Shown: positions 15,277-25,631, numbered from the stretch's first letter. The stretch: DNA of 64,000 nucleotides from Shinella sp. SUS2 (GCF_001262505.1 NZ_KQ410741.1:1-64000), one strand, 5' to 3'. Translations and numbers: made by a program. The notes: a model not told the origin generated them from the sequence alone.

Positions 15277-17181
15277 CTAGAGATCGAACAGGTCGCTGCG
15301 ATGAGGATTTATGCGGCGCAAGTCGCCTTTGCGCAAGGTCAGGCCGAGACGGTCGAAGAAGTCGAGGATCTCGATGGCGACCTTGCGGCCGTTATGAACC
15401 CTGTCGCGAAAGGCGGGCGCGGTGAACCAGCCGTCCTCAGCCTGTGCGGCGACACCATGCACGATCGCTGCCATCTCCTTTACAACCTCACGGGCGAAGA
15501 AATGGTCATGGGCAATCTGGTCTGTCCGTCCAAGCTTCTGCGTGAGTTTCAACATGCGCCGCACCGCACGCTCGTCCATGCCGAAGCTTTCTGCGAAATC
15601 GCGTACACGCGGCGGCCGGAAGCGGCCTTCACCCAACAGATGCGGTTTGACACGGTCCCAGAGACCTTCATCTGCGGCTGAGAGCCGCGCCGCGTGCCCG
15701 GGCAGGCGCAGGAACGCGCCATCGAGAACCACGCAACCCGCCGCTGCCTCCGTTTTCAGAAAGGTGAGGAACGTGTCCTTGGGCAGGCGGAGAGGAAGGG
15801 CGAGGCGCAATCTCTCGCGGCCGATCCCGGCGAGGTCGGGATTGTCCGCATGGAACGCCGCCAGATGTTCGACAAGATCGGCCTGCAGGCGGCCGAGGGC
15901 TTTCGAGGAAAGGGCAAAGGCTCCGACCGTTTCGGCGTTCGCGGCGTCGAGGATGCCGGGCTGGGCGCTTTCCGCAAGGCCGCGGTCGCGGAGAAAGACG
16001 GCAAGATCGACCGGAGCTATGGCGGCGAGCCCGGAAAGAGCCACGGCAGGTTCGGTGCTGCGGGCGGCGGAGAGGCAAGCCAATCGCTCCGGCGTGCCGC
16101 GCTTGCGGGCCGGTGGGCGGAGGTCGAGGAATCGGCCGCCGCCGATCGTGCGGCTGGCGGAGGTGTCGCGCAGGATGAATCGGTCGCCGATGGCTGCCGC
16201 GACTGGGCGATCGAGAACCAGTTGCACAAAGCCCTCGCCGCCGGGCGAAACCGGGCCGTCGAGCGGCACGACCCGCGCGCCGACCTCCGCTGCGTGGCTG
16301 TGCAGCCGGGCTGGAAACCATGTTCCGATGGCCTTGGTCTCCGATGCCAGCACGCAAAGCACTGCATCGATCCGGTCCGAGGGTGCATGAAGAGGCGGGG
16401 AAAGCACGATGTCACCACGTCGGAGAGCATCCTTTGTCACCCGATCACCGGCAAGGTTCAGTGCGCAGCGCTGGCCGGCAAGCCCTTCGGTAGCCTTGCG
16501 GTTCTGCGCGTGGATGCCGCGCACGCGGGCCGTCAGGCCGGAGGGGCTGACGGTAACGACGTCGTCCAGTCTCACCTGCCCGGACAGCATCATCCCCGTG
16601 ACCACTGTTCCTGCGCCTGGCAGTGTGAAACTTCGATCGACGGAAAAACGCAGAAGGCCGGCGTGGTCGCGTGCCGTGCTTTCCGATTCGGCTTCGGCGA
16701 GCGCGCTGCGCAGGGCTGGGATGCCTTCGCCGCTCTGCGCGGAAACCGGGATGATCGGGGCTGTGCCAAGTCCGGTGCCCGCAAGGGTCGTGCGGATCCT
16801 CGCCGTCACCTCGGTTCGGCGCTGCGGGTCAACAAGGTCGATCTTGGTGAGGGCAACGACACCCCTGGTTATCCCGAGCAGGTCGAGGACCGCGAGATGC
16901 TCGCACGTCTGTGGCATGATGCCGTCGTTTGCGGCGACGACCAACAGTGCGAAGTCGATACCACCGGCGCCGGCAAGCATGGTGTGGAGCAAGCGTTCAT
17001 GGCCGGGAACGTCAACGAAGCCGGTAATCGTGCCGCCGCCGAGATCGGCATACGCAAAGCCGAGGTCGATGGTGATGCCACGGGCTTTCTCCTCGGCAAG
17101 GCGATCGGGGTCCGTGCCGGTCAGCGCCTTGATGAGCGCGGTCTTGCCATGGTCGATATGCCCTGCCGTCCCGACAATCAT
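15277..17181 (-). CDS. selB: Selenocysteine-specific elongation factor SelB
   Basis: 634 residues, the normal length. The N-terminus MIVGTAGHIDHGKTALIKAL carries the GTPase P-loop; DVPGHE and the NKxD-equivalent TKID segment follow. Domains 2 and 3 are EF-Tu-like (RSFTLPGAGTVVTGM). The C-terminal third is the winged-helix array that binds the SECIS hairpin. It brings Sec-tRNA to UGA codons that have a bSECIS element. It overlaps the selA stop by four bases, so the two are coupled. Confidence 0.97.
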   Translation of the reverse strand: MIVGTAGHIDHGKTALIKALTGTDPDRLAEEKARGITIDLGFAYADLGGGTITGFVDVPGHERLLHTMLAGAGGIDFALLVVAANDGIMPQTCEHLAVLDLLGITRGVVALTKIDLVDPQRRTEVTARIRTTLAGTGLGTAPIIPVSAQSGEGIPALRSALAEAESESTARDHAGLLRFSVDRSFTLPGAGTVVTGMMLSGQVRLDDVVTVSPSGLTARVRGIHAQNRKATEGLAGQRCALNLAGDRVTKDALRRGDIVLSPPLHAPSDRIDAVLCVLASETKAIGTWFPARLHSHAAEVGARVVPLDGPVSPGGEGFVQLVLDRPVAAAIGDRFILRDTSASRTIGGGRFLDLRPPARKRGTPERLACLSAARSTEPAVALSGLAAIAPVDLAVFLRDRGLAESAQPGILDAANAETVGAFALSSKALGRLQADLVEHLAAFHADNPDLAGIGRERLRLALPLRLPKDTFLTFLKTEAAAGCVVLDGAFLRLPGHAARLSAADEGLWDRVKPHLLGEGRFRPPRVRDFAESFGMDERAVRRMLKLTQKLGRTDQIAHDHFFAREVVKEMAAIVHGVAAQAEDGWFTAPAFRDRVHNGRKVAIEILDFFDRLGLTLRKGDLRRINPHRSDLFDL

Positions 17182-18557
17182 AGGGCTGCAAGCGCCTCCA
17201 GCAGATCGTCGTCGCGCTCAAGGCAGCGCAGATCGAGGATCAGCGCACCGTCGCGGATATGGCCGATGATAGGGGTAGGGAGGACGCGCAACCGGGCGGA
17301 AAGACGGTCGGGCGCATCGCCACCGGCACCCGTCAGCCGGAGACCGGCGCTTGCGATCGTGTCGACCGGCAGGGCACCGGACCCGACCTGGCTTCTGCAG
17401 GAACAGTGGGTCGCGGAAAAACCGTACGGGGCAAGCAGCGTAGCGACCGCAGGCGCGAGGCGGTTGGCCTGCGCTGCAATCTCAGCCTCCGGGCGGGCGA
17501 GGAAGCGAAGGGTCGGCAGGCGCTCGCCGAGGCGGTCGGGGTCGCGGTAGAGTTTCAGCGTTGCCTCAAGTGCGGCGATACGGATTTTGTCCAGCCGTAC
17601 GGCGCGCTTCAACGGGTTGCGGTTGATCGCGGCGACGAGATCGCGCCTGCCGACAATGAAGCCGGCCTGCGGCCCCCCGAGCAGCTTGTCGCCGGAGAAG
17701 GTGACGAGGTCTGCACCCTCGGCGACTGCTTCTGCGACCGTCGGCTCGCGCCGCAGACCGAACGCAGAGAGGTCGACGAGCGAGCCCGAGCCAAGGTCGT
17801 TCAGCAGCGGCACGCCAGCCTTTCCGGCAATGCCCGCCAGTTTCGGTGCGGGCACTTCGGCCGTGAAGCCCTCAATACGGTAGTTTGAGGTGTGGACCTT
17901 CAGGATGATGCCGGTTTCAGGGCGGATCGCCTCTTCGTAGTCGCGCGGGTGGGTGCGGTTGGTGGTGCCGATCTCGACCAGTCGGGCTCCGGCGCGGGCC
18001 ATAATGTCGGGCATGCGGAAGGCGCCGCCGATCTCGATCAGCTCGCCGCGTGAAACGATGGCCTCGCGCCCGGCTGCGAAGGTGTTGAGCGTGATCAGCA
18101 CCGCGGCGGCATTGTTGTTGACGATAGTGGCGTCTTCCGCGCCGGAAAGCTCCCTGAGAAGTCCGCGCAGATGATCATCACGCTGTCCGCGCCCACCGCC
18201 GGTAAGGTCGAACTCCAGCGCCAGCGGGTGGGCCATGGCAGTCGTCGCAGCCCGGATCGCGTCATCGGCGAGGATTGCGCGGCCGAGATTGGTGTGCAGC
18301 ACCGTGCCCGTGAGGTTCAGCACCGGGCGCAGGGTGGAGCGCGCTGCAGCCACGAGATCCCCGGCGACCCGACCCGGCAGATCGGCAGCAAGGGTCGCGC
18401 CATCCGCGCCGCCGCGGATCTTCTCCCTGGCGATTTCAAGCCGCGCGCGGATCGCGGTGACAACGGCAAGCCGACCGTACGCTTCGGCCAGTGCCAGTCC
18501 CTCTGTCGACGTGAGTATCTGGTCTACGGAGGGAAGCGCGCGAAATCCCTGCATCAA
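17178..18557 (-). CDS. selA: L-seryl-tRNA(Sec) selenium transferase SelA
   Basis: 459 residues. This PLP enzyme converts Ser-tRNA-Sec to Sec-tRNA-Sec using selenophosphate from SelD. The PLP Lys is visible in VTFSGDKLLGGPQAG. The N-terminal tRNA-binding part includes RPVLNLTGTVLHTNLGRA, the strongest family signature. It overlaps fdhE upstream and selB downstream by four bases each, so fdhE-selA-selB form one coupled block behind the formate dehydrogenase genes. Confidence 0.97.
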   Translation of the reverse strand: MMQGFRALPSVDQILTSTEGLALAEAYGRLAVVTAIRARLEIAREKIRGGADGATLAADLPGRVAGDLVAAARSTLRPVLNLTGTVLHTNLGRAILADDAIRAATTAMAHPLALEFDLTGGGRGQRDDHLRGLLRELSGAEDATIVNNNAAAVLITLNTFAAGREAIVSRGELIEIGGAFRMPDIMARAGARLVEIGTTNRTHPRDYEEAIRPETGIILKVHTSNYRIEGFTAEVPAPKLAGIAGKAGVPLLNDLGSGSLVDLSAFGLRREPTVAEAVAEGADLVTFSGDKLLGGPQAGFIVGRRDLVAAINRNPLKRAVRLDKIRIAALEATLKLYRDPDRLGERLPTLRFLARPEAEIAAQANRLAPAVATLLAPYGFSATHCSCRSQVGSGALPVDTIASAGLRLTGAGGDAPDRLSARLRVLPTPIIGHIRDGALILDLRCLERDDDLLEALAAL

Positions 18558-19465
18558 TAGCCTGCCAGATAGGGGTTGAAGCCGCCGCGGCGGAAATCGG
18601 TCTCCTTCATCAGGATATCGAGGCCCAGACTGCCGACATCATCGGCAACGGGATCGAGGCTGGGGTTCTTCGTCGTATAGAAGATCTTGATCCAGGAATG
18701 GCATTCCTTGCAGGTCTCGGCCTTCACCGTGGCCTCCGTGGTCTCGACCGAACGATAGCTGATCCCCTTTGTCGAACCGCAGCAAAGGCATTTCACCCTG
18801 ACTTCATTCCAGCAGGTGGCGCAGCAGGCGCAGGCGGCGTAGCGCACATTCTCGATGCCCTGTGTACCCATGACCGATGTGGTGGCGGGGCGTCCGCCGC
18901 AGGCGGGACAGAGACCGGTTCCGACAGGGACCAGTGCGCCGGCATCAAGCGTAGCGGCGAGCCTTGCCAGGTGAACCTGCACCGCAGCGGCGGCGAAGAG
19001 ATGCGGAGCGGCGCTGTCGTCAGGAATCCGGTCCGACAGGATGTTTGACAGGAGCCAGATGCGGTCCGCCGGCTCGGCTGCGCGCACGGCATCAAGCGCC
19101 AGGCGGGCGGGGTCGGGCATGGAGAGCCCGGCGGCCCCTTCGACAAAGGCGTCCAGCGTGACCCCGAGGGCGGGATCGGCGGAGATCCTCAGCCGGTCGA
19201 TGGGTGGCATGGCGCTGCGGGAGGCCTCGGTGATGCGCATCGGCGCGATGGCGGTCACCGGCGGCAGTGTTGCGGCAAGCCGGGCCTGCAGACGCGAGAG
19301 TTCGGCGAGGAACGCAAGGTAAGGCGCCAAAGGATTGCTTTCAGCGAGGAAGGCGAAGCGGCGAGCGCGTGTCTGGAAGAGCTTCACCGGCTCGGGCAGG
19401 AAGGCGAGCGGAGGTTTGGGCACGCCGCCGATGAGCGTGGGATCGGGCTCTAGGTTCTGCGCCAT
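18554..19465 (-). CDS. fdhE: Formate dehydrogenase accessory protein FdhE
   Basis: 303 residues, the typical length. The zinc or iron-binding Cys clusters CPACGG, CACCATCW, CLCCGS and CKECHSW are in the order known for FdhE, which is needed for activity of respiratory Sec formate dehydrogenases. It follows fdoI by 31 bases and overlaps selA. Co-location with both structural genes and Sec machinery leaves little doubt. Confidence 0.95.
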   Translation of the reverse strand: MAQNLEPDPTLIGGVPKPPLAFLPEPVKLFQTRARRFAFLAESNPLAPYLAFLAELSRLQARLAATLPPVTAIAPMRITEASRSAMPPIDRLRISADPALGVTLDAFVEGAAGLSMPDPARLALDAVRAAEPADRIWLLSNILSDRIPDDSAAPHLFAAAAVQVHLARLAATLDAGALVPVGTGLCPACGGRPATTSVMGTQGIENVRYAACACCATCWNEVRVKCLCCGSTKGISYRSVETTEATVKAETCKECHSWIKIFYTTKNPSLDPVADDVGSLGLDILMKETDFRRGGFNPYLAGY

Positions 19466-19496
19466 GAAGCCTCCGGCGATGCTTTGTCTTGGCAGG

Positions 19497-20186
19497 CTAT
19501 TTTGACGGGTCGGTGTGCTGGCGTCCAGCCAGTTCGCGCAGCCATTTGCGATGGTGGCGGAAGGCCCAGCCGCCGGTGACGGTACCGCGCGTCATCGCGC
19601 GGATCGTGCCGCGCGTCCAGATCGCCGCATAGACATGAACGATGAAGATAAGGATCGCTCCGACCGCGGCCAGCGCATGCACGGCGACGGCGACGCGGCG
19701 CACAGGGATGGAAACGAGGTGCGGGAAATACTGCTCCCAGATCATGATGCCCGTCGTGACGAGCACGATGATCAGCGCGGACATGCCCCAAAATACCAGC
19801 TTCTGTCCCGCATTGTACTTGCCGAGCTCGGGCAACTTGTCTTCGTCGCCCTTGAGCATGTCGCCGATCTTCAGGCTCCATTCCACGTCCTCGCGTCGCG
19901 GCAGGTTGAGCTTCCACATCTGCACGAAGAGCAGGAGGAAACTTGCCACCAGCACCAGGCCGACGATGGGATGCAGCCAGCGCGTTGTCTGCCCGCCGCC
20001 AAAGAGGCCGGTCAGCCAGAACAGGGATGGGTGGAAGAAGGAGAAGCCGGAAAGGAGGAGCAGGATCATGCAGAGCGCGGTGACCCAGTGATTGAGCCGC
20101 GTAATGCCGCGATAGCGGCTCACCAGGACCGGGTGCTTCGTTTCGATCTTGTCGCCGGGGGCCGAATAGATCCGTTTCTCGGTCAT
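19497..20186 (-). CDS. fdoI: Formate dehydrogenase gamma subunit, cytochrome b556
   Basis: 229 residues from ATG 20186, which overlaps the fdoH stop by one base (TGATG). Four membrane helices are visible: ALCMILLLLSGFSFF, GLVLVASFLLLFVQMW, FWGMSALIIVLVTTGIMIW and VHALAAVGAILIFIVHVYA. Heme-ligand candidates are the His residues in RLNHW, RWLHP and in the fourth helix. It passes electrons from the iron-sulfur beta subunit to quinone and anchors the complex on the periplasmic side of the inner membrane. Confidence 0.95.
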   Translation of the reverse strand: MTEKRIYSAPGDKIETKHPVLVSRYRGITRLNHWVTALCMILLLLSGFSFFHPSLFWLTGLFGGGQTTRWLHPIVGLVLVASFLLLFVQMWKLNLPRREDVEWSLKIGDMLKGDEDKLPELGKYNAGQKLVFWGMSALIIVLVTTGIMIWEQYFPHLVSIPVRRVAVAVHALAAVGAILIFIVHVYAAIWTRGTIRAMTRGTVTGGWAFRHHRKWLRELAGRQHTDPSK

Positions 20187-21172
20187 CAAACCTCCCTGCC
20201 GCCAGGCATCTGGCCGGCATCGTCGACGAGGTCCTCTGCCTCCTCCTCCTCGTGCTCCGTCACCTCGTTCGCCCGGGCGAAAAGGCCGTGCAGCAGCGCG
20301 CCGGCTGCGGCAATGCCCGCCACGGCAAGGCCAACCGTCTTGGCCGGCCCCTTCCAGCCGCGCACCACGGGTGATATCTGCGGATCGTCGGGCAGACCAG
20401 CATAGAGCGAGGGCTGGTCGGCGTGGTGCAGCACATACATGACATGGGTGCCGCCGACGCCTTGCGGATCGTAGAGGCCGGCATTGTCGTAACCGCGCGA
20501 TTTCAGATCCTCGACGCGCTCCTCGGCAAGCTCGATCATGCTCTCCTTGGTGCCGAAGGTGATCGCCTTTGTGGGGCACGCCTTGGCACAGGCCGGGCCC
20601 TGACCGACGGCGACGCGATCCGAACAGAGTGTGCATTTCTTCGAGACGTGTGCCGTCTTGGAGATGCGCGGGATGTTGAAGGGACAGCCCGCCACGCAAT
20701 ATCCGCAGCCGATGCAGTTGTCGGAGATGAAATCGACGATGCCGTTGGAGTACTGCACGATCGCGCCAGGGGCAGGGCACGCCTTGAGGCAACCCGGATC
20801 GGCGCAATGCATGCAGCCATCCTTGCGGATCAGCCATTCCAGCTCGTTGGTCTTCGGGTTCTCGTATTCCGTAAACCGCATGAGGGTGAACATGTCGGGC
20901 GTCAGATCATGCGGGTTCTCGTAAACCCCGACATTCTCCTCCACGTCCGGATGAGTGTCGTTCCACTCGATGCAGGCCGACTGGCAGGCCTTGCAGCCGA
21001 TGCACTTCGACACGTCGATCAGCTTGGCGACTTGGGTGAGCTGTCGTTCGGGCGCAGGCAGGTCGCTCGTCGCCGAAGCTTTGATGACGTCTCCAGGCAG
21101 GAGGTTCGACGGCAAGGGCTGGAGTGGCGGGTTGGCCGCTGCCGTCAGAGGTTCCGGTGCGCGTTCGCTCAT
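20186..21172 (-). CDS. fdoH: Formate dehydrogenase beta subunit, iron-sulfur protein
   Basis: 328 residues from ATG 21172, which overlaps the fdoG stop by four bases. Four ferredoxin-type cysteine groups are visible, including CIGCKACQSAC, CMHCADPGCLKAC, CIGCGYCVAGC and CTLCSD with CAKAC. One C-terminal membrane helix (around VGLAVAGIAAAGALLHGLF) anchors it, as in FdnH/FdoH. It carries electrons from the molybdenum subunit to FdoI. An acidic tail rich in Glu follows the helix. Confidence 0.96.
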   Translation of the reverse strand: MSERAPEPLTAAANPPLQPLPSNLLPGDVIKASATSDLPAPERQLTQVAKLIDVSKCIGCKACQSACIEWNDTHPDVEENVGVYENPHDLTPDMFTLMRFTEYENPKTNELEWLIRKDGCMHCADPGCLKACPAPGAIVQYSNGIVDFISDNCIGCGYCVAGCPFNIPRISKTAHVSKKCTLCSDRVAVGQGPACAKACPTKAITFGTKESMIELAEERVEDLKSRGYDNAGLYDPQGVGGTHVMYVLHHADQPSLYAGLPDDPQISPVVRGWKGPAKTVGLAVAGIAAAGALLHGLFARANEVTEHEEEEAEDLVDDAGQMPGGREV

Positions 21173-24100
21173 GACGAGGCCTCCTCCGCCGCCGGCTCGA
21201 TATTGACAAGGAAGGCCTTGAACTCCGGCGTGTCTATGTTGGCATCGCCGACGAAGGGGGTGAGGCTGTTCGGCCCGAACCCCTTGCGCGCTGCGCCCAT
21301 GAAACCCCAATGCAAGGGAATGCCGACCACATGCACCGTCTTGCCGCCGCACATCAGTGGGCGGATGCGCTTCGTGACCACGGCTTTCGCCCAGACCTCG
21401 CCGCGCTTGCTCCAGACCCGTACGCGCCCGCCCTTGGCGATGCCGCGCTCGGCCGCCAGCTCCTCGCTGATCTCCACGAAGAATTCCGGCTGCAGCACGG
21501 CGTTCACGCGGTTGTGCTTCGTCCAGTAATGGAAGTGCTCGGTCAGGCGGTAGGAGGTAGCGACGAAGGGATAGTCGGCACTGGTGCCGAGCTGCTCCAC
21601 GTCGTTCGGGAAGATGCGGGCGACCGGGTTGCCACGCAGCTTCGCGTTGAACGGGTTCTCGACCGGGCTTTCGAAGGGCTCCATGTGGATGGGGAAGGGG
21701 CCGTCGCGCATCAGCTTGCGCGCAAACAGCCGGGCGGTGCCTTCCGGCGTCATGATGAACGGCATCACCGTTTCGGGTTTGGCCGTCACCGCGATATCCG
21801 GCACGTCGAAGCCGGCCCATTTCTCACCGGTCCATTCAATCAGCTTGCGGCTCTCGTCCCACGGCTTGCCTGCAAGATCGCAGGAGGCGCGGTTGTAGAG
21901 GATGCGGCGGTTTGCCGGCCAGGCGAAGGTCCAGTTGAGAAAAGTACCAATATCGCCCGGATCGCTGTTGTCGCGCCGCGCCATCATGTTACCCTCCTCC
22001 GTCCAGGAGCCGGCATAGATCCAGCAACCGGACATGGTGGAGCCGTCGTCGCGCATCACGGCAAAATTCGGCAGGAGCTTGCCAGCCTGGACCAGCACTT
22101 TTTCCGGATCGGCGGGATCAGTGAGGGTCTGGAGCGCCCGCCCGTTCATCTCCTGCGCCAGCTCCGCGGGCTCAGGGTCGTAGGGATCCTTGTAGTCCCA
22201 GGAAAGGTTCAGGATCGGTTCGGGACAGACCCCGCCCTCTCTGCGGTAGAGTTCACGCACCCTGAGGAAGATGTTCGCCAGAATCCAGGTGTCGTGCTTG
22301 GCCTCGCCCGGAGGCGTCGCGCCCGGCCAGTGCCATTGCAGCCAGCGGCCCGAATTGACCGTCGCCCCCTCGTCCTCGGCAAAGCAGGTGGCGGGTAGCT
22401 GCAACACCTCGGTCATGATCTTTGAGGAGTCCACGTCGTTGTAGATGCCGTGGTTTTCCCAGAAATGCGCTGTCTCGGTCTCCAGCGGGTCGATGGTGAC
22501 GAGCAGCTTCAGCTTCGACAGGCCCTCCGTCAGCTTCGCCCGATTGGGGAAGGAGAGCAGCGGGTTGAAGCCCTGGCAAAAGTAGAGGTTCACCTCGCCG
22601 CGGCTCATCATGTCGAACATGCGCAGGATGTCGTAGTAGGGTACGTCGAGCTTCGGCAGCCAGTCGAAGCCCCAGTCGTTCTCCTTCGTCGCGGCCTCGC
22701 CCCACATGGCCTTCAGGAAGCTGACCATGAATTTCGGCGTGTTTTGCCAATAGCTCGTCTGGCCGGGAACGAGCGGCTTGTTGCCGCGCGTCGACATGTA
22801 GGTTGCGTAGTCCGGCTCCTTCTCCGTTGCCAGGTTCATGTAACCCGGCAGGGTGTTGGAGAGCAGGCCGATATCGGTGAGGCCCTGGATGTTGGAGTGG
22901 CCGCGCAGTGCGTTCACCCCGCCGCCCGGCAGGCCGACATTGCCGAGGATCAGTTGCAGCATAGCCATGCCGCGGATGTTCTGCGCCCCTTTGGAATGCT
23001 GGGTCCAGCCGAGCGCGTAGAGCGAGGTCATCACCTTGTCGCGCGCCGCGGTCGCGCCGATCATCTCGCAGATCTTCAGATAGCGATCCTTCGGCGTGCC
23101 GCAGATGTTCTCCACAAATTCAGGCGTATAGACGGCGACATGCTGCTTCAACAGGTTCCAGACGCAGCGTGGGTCGGAGAGCGTCGGGTCGGCCTTCACC
23201 GTCCCGTCCGCGTTCATCTGATATTCCCAGGCGGTGCGATCGTAGTCGCGTTTTTCCGCATCATAGCCGGTGAAGAGGCCGTCAGCCCAGGCGAAATCCT
23301 CGCGCACCAGGTAGGTGGCGTTGGTATAGGCCTTCACATAGTCCCACTGCACCTTGTCCTTCTCGATACAGTAGCGGATGGCGCCCATCAGGAATGCGAT
23401 GTCGGAACCGGGACGGATCGGCGCATAGACGTCAGCGACCGAGGCCGTGCGGTTAAAGCGCGGATCGACGACGATCAGTCGGGCGCCGCGATGGTGTTTT
23501 GCCTCCGTCACCCATTTGAAGCCGCAAGGATGCGCTTCCGCCGCATTGCCACCCATGACGATGACAAGGTCAGTGTTCTTGATGTCGGTCCAGGCGTTCG
23601 TCATTGCGCCGCGGCCAAAAGTTGGAGCCAAACTGGCTACCGTGGGGCCGTGTCAGACGCGTGCCTGGTTATCGAAGCCGACGACACCCATGGACCGGAC
23701 GGTCTTGTAGGTCAGCCATCCGGTCTCGTTGGTGCCGCCCGAGGCGGCGAGGAAGCCCATGGTCGTCCAGCGGTTGACTGTGACGCCGGCCGCGTTCTTC
23801 TCGATGAAGTTCGCGTCGCGGTCGTCCTTGATCGCCCGGGCGATCTTGTCGAAGGCCTCCTCCCAGGAGATGTCCTCCCAGCGGTCAGCGCCGGGTGCCC
23901 GGCGGCGCGGCTTCGTGGCGCGGGTCTCGGACTTCACGAAGTCCTTGAGCGCCGCGCCCTTCGGACAGAGCGTTCCGCGGTTGGTAGGATGGTCGGCGTC
24001 ACCCTCGATGTGGATCAGCTCGGCCGTCTCTCCGGCACTGAGGTCGCCCTTGGAGTACATCAGAATCCCGCAGGCGACCGAACAGTAGGTGCACACATTG

Positions 24101-24252
24101 CGGGTTTCAGTGGTCGTCGCCAGTTTGAACGCGCGGACATGAGCGGCTGTCGCGGCCTCCGCGGCCCCGAAGCCCATGGCTCCGAGCGAGGTTGCCGCCG
24201 CTCCCGCGCCGGCGAGCTTCAGGAAGCTGCGGCGGGAAAGATCGATGTTCAT
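21169..24252 (-). CDS. fdoG: Formate dehydrogenase alpha subunit, selenoprotein with in-frame UGA (Sec200)
   Basis: Read through TGA at 23655-23653, the gene encodes 1027 residues, the size of FdnG/FdoG. The N-terminus MNIDLSRRSFLKLAGAGAAA is a twin-arginine signal. VCTYCSVACG binds a 4Fe-4S cluster. The Sec codon falls in ARV-U-HGPTVASLAPTFGRG, exactly the Sec position of FdnG. The rest carries the bis-MGD molybdenum domains (DIKNTDLVIVMGGN, GLPGGGVNALRGH). It oxidises formate to CO2 in the periplasm with FdoH and FdoI. Because of the UGA, simple gene callers will split it at 23655. It is divergent from selD. Confidence 0.97.
23616..23655 (-). promoter_or_regulatory. bSECIS element directing Sec insertion in fdoG
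   Basis: Counting the U of UGA as 1, the mRNA forms a stem GG-(U17)-AGCCA / UGGCU-CC at positions 15-32 with apical loop G23-U24-U25. A bulged U at 17 and G23-U24 in the loop are the features SelB recognises in the E. coli fdhF and fdnG elements. Bulge U17 is at 23639 and the loop at 23633-23631. The match in distance and identity makes UGA read-through very likely. Confidence 0.93.
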
Positions 24253-24423
24253 TCGCTGTCCTCGTACCTGCCTTGCGGATCGGTCGAAGCTTGATCGTCT
24301 GCCTTGCTGCCGGACCTGTCAAGGTAGGACTTCGGATGAAAGCCATGGTCTTGGGAGCAACGATGGGCCATGATCGCGGTGACGACGCCTGCTGCTGCCT
24401 GCGCGGAGAAGGAGTTCCTGCCG

Positions 24424-25479
24424 ATGTCCGACACGGTCGTTCCTGACGAGCCCCGCCTCACGTCGCTTGCCCATGGCGGGGGGTGCGGCTGCAAGATTGC
24501 GCCTGGCGTGCTCTCGGAGATTCTGCGCGGCCGGGCGGCTCTGCCAGTACCGCCGGATCTGCTGGTGGGGATAGAAACGTCTGACGATGCGGCCGTCTAC
24601 CGCCTTAACGACAGCCAGGCTATCGTCGCGACGACCGATTTTTTCATGCCGATCGTCGATGATCCGCATGATTTCGGCCGGATCGCTGCGACCAATGCAA
24701 TCAGCGATGTCTATGCCATGGGCGCCAGGCCGCTCTTCGCGCTGGCGCTGGTCGGTATGCCGGTCAACACGTTGTCCACTGCAACGATCGGTGCCATCCT
24801 CGACGGGGGTGCCGTCGCCTGCCGGGCGGCGGGTATTCCCATTGCGGGGGGGCATACGATCGATTCCGTCGAGCCGATCTACGGTCTTGTCGCGCTTGGC
24901 CTTGTTGACCCGGCCCGGATGAAAGGCAATGCCGGTGCGCGGCCGGGTGATGTGCTGATCCTTGGTAAACCGCTCGGTGTCGGCATTTTCTCGGCGGCAT
25001 TGAAGAAGGGCGCGCTCGACGCGGCCGGTTATGCACGCATGATGGAGACGACGACGCGTCTCAACACGCCGGGGCCGGACCTTGCGTTGCTCGACGGCGT
25101 GCACGCGATGACGGATGTGACCGGGTTCGGTCTTGCCGGCCATGCTCTCGAAATGGCGCGCGGGGCGGGTTGCCAGTTGCGGATAGAATGGTCCAGCGTG
25201 CCACTTCTTGAAGGCGCTCGTGAACTTGCCGGCAAGGGGTTTGTCACCGGCGCGTCCGGGCGCAACTGGGCAAGCTACGCCGCGGATGTGGCCTTCGTTC
25301 GTGACATGACCACCATTGATCAGGCTCTTCTCTGCGACCCCCAGACGAGCGGCGGCCTGCTCGTTGCCTGTGACGCGGCTGGGACCGCGGCGGTTCTCGA
25401 TATCTTTGCCCGGCACGGCTTTAGCGCGGTGGCCATCGGCGAAGCCGTGCAGGGAAAGGCCGGGCTCTCGATCGTCTGA
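24424..25479 (+). CDS. selD: Selenide, water dikinase SelD
   Basis: 351 residues from ATG 24424, with AAGGAG at 24409-24414; the upstream in-frame ATG at 24370 lacks a ribosome site. The catalytic motif is HGGGCGCK, so this is the Cys form and not a selenoprotein. The glycine-rich ATP segment and conserved AIVATTDFFMPIVDDP follow. It makes selenophosphate for SelA. It is transcribed divergently from fdoG across a 171-base gap, completing the full Sec pathway in under 10.4 kb. Confidence 0.97.
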   Translation: MSDTVVPDEPRLTSLAHGGGCGCKIAPGVLSEILRGRAALPVPPDLLVGIETSDDAAVYRLNDSQAIVATTDFFMPIVDDPHDFGRIAATNAISDVYAMGARPLFALALVGMPVNTLSTATIGAILDGGAVACRAAGIPIAGGHTIDSVEPIYGLVALGLVDPARMKGNAGARPGDVLILGKPLGVGIFSAALKKGALDAAGYARMMETTTRLNTPGPDLALLDGVHAMTDVTGFGLAGHALEMARGAGCQLRIEWSSVPLLEGARELAGKGFVTGASGRNWASYAADVAFVRDMTTIDQALLCDPQTSGGLLVACDAAGTAAVLDIFARHGFSAVAIGEAVQGKAGLSIV

Positions 25480-25631
25480 AGCCTCACCCAATCAGCAGCC
25501 TACGCCGTGATGGCAGCAGTACCAGATCGTTGGGACGGCGGCGGCGATGCTTGCCTCGTGCCGATGAACAAGTTTTGAAGTGCCACCGCTTCCGGCGGCC
25601 AGTACGGTTAGCCAAAGGAGCCTGTGGCGGT

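Noticed and set aside
15694..17550. Long open frame antisense to selB and selA
   Set aside because: High-GC third-position effect; low-complexity composition, no ribosome site, and it overlaps two certain genes.
23653..23655. In-frame stop splitting the formate dehydrogenase alpha gene, suggesting a pseudogene
   Set aside because: It is TGA at the exact Sec position, followed by a bSECIS hairpin, with selA, selB, selD and tRNA-Sec nearby.
24370..24423. Upstream in-frame ATG as the selD start
   Set aside because: No ribosome site there, whereas AAGGAG is well placed before ATG 24424.
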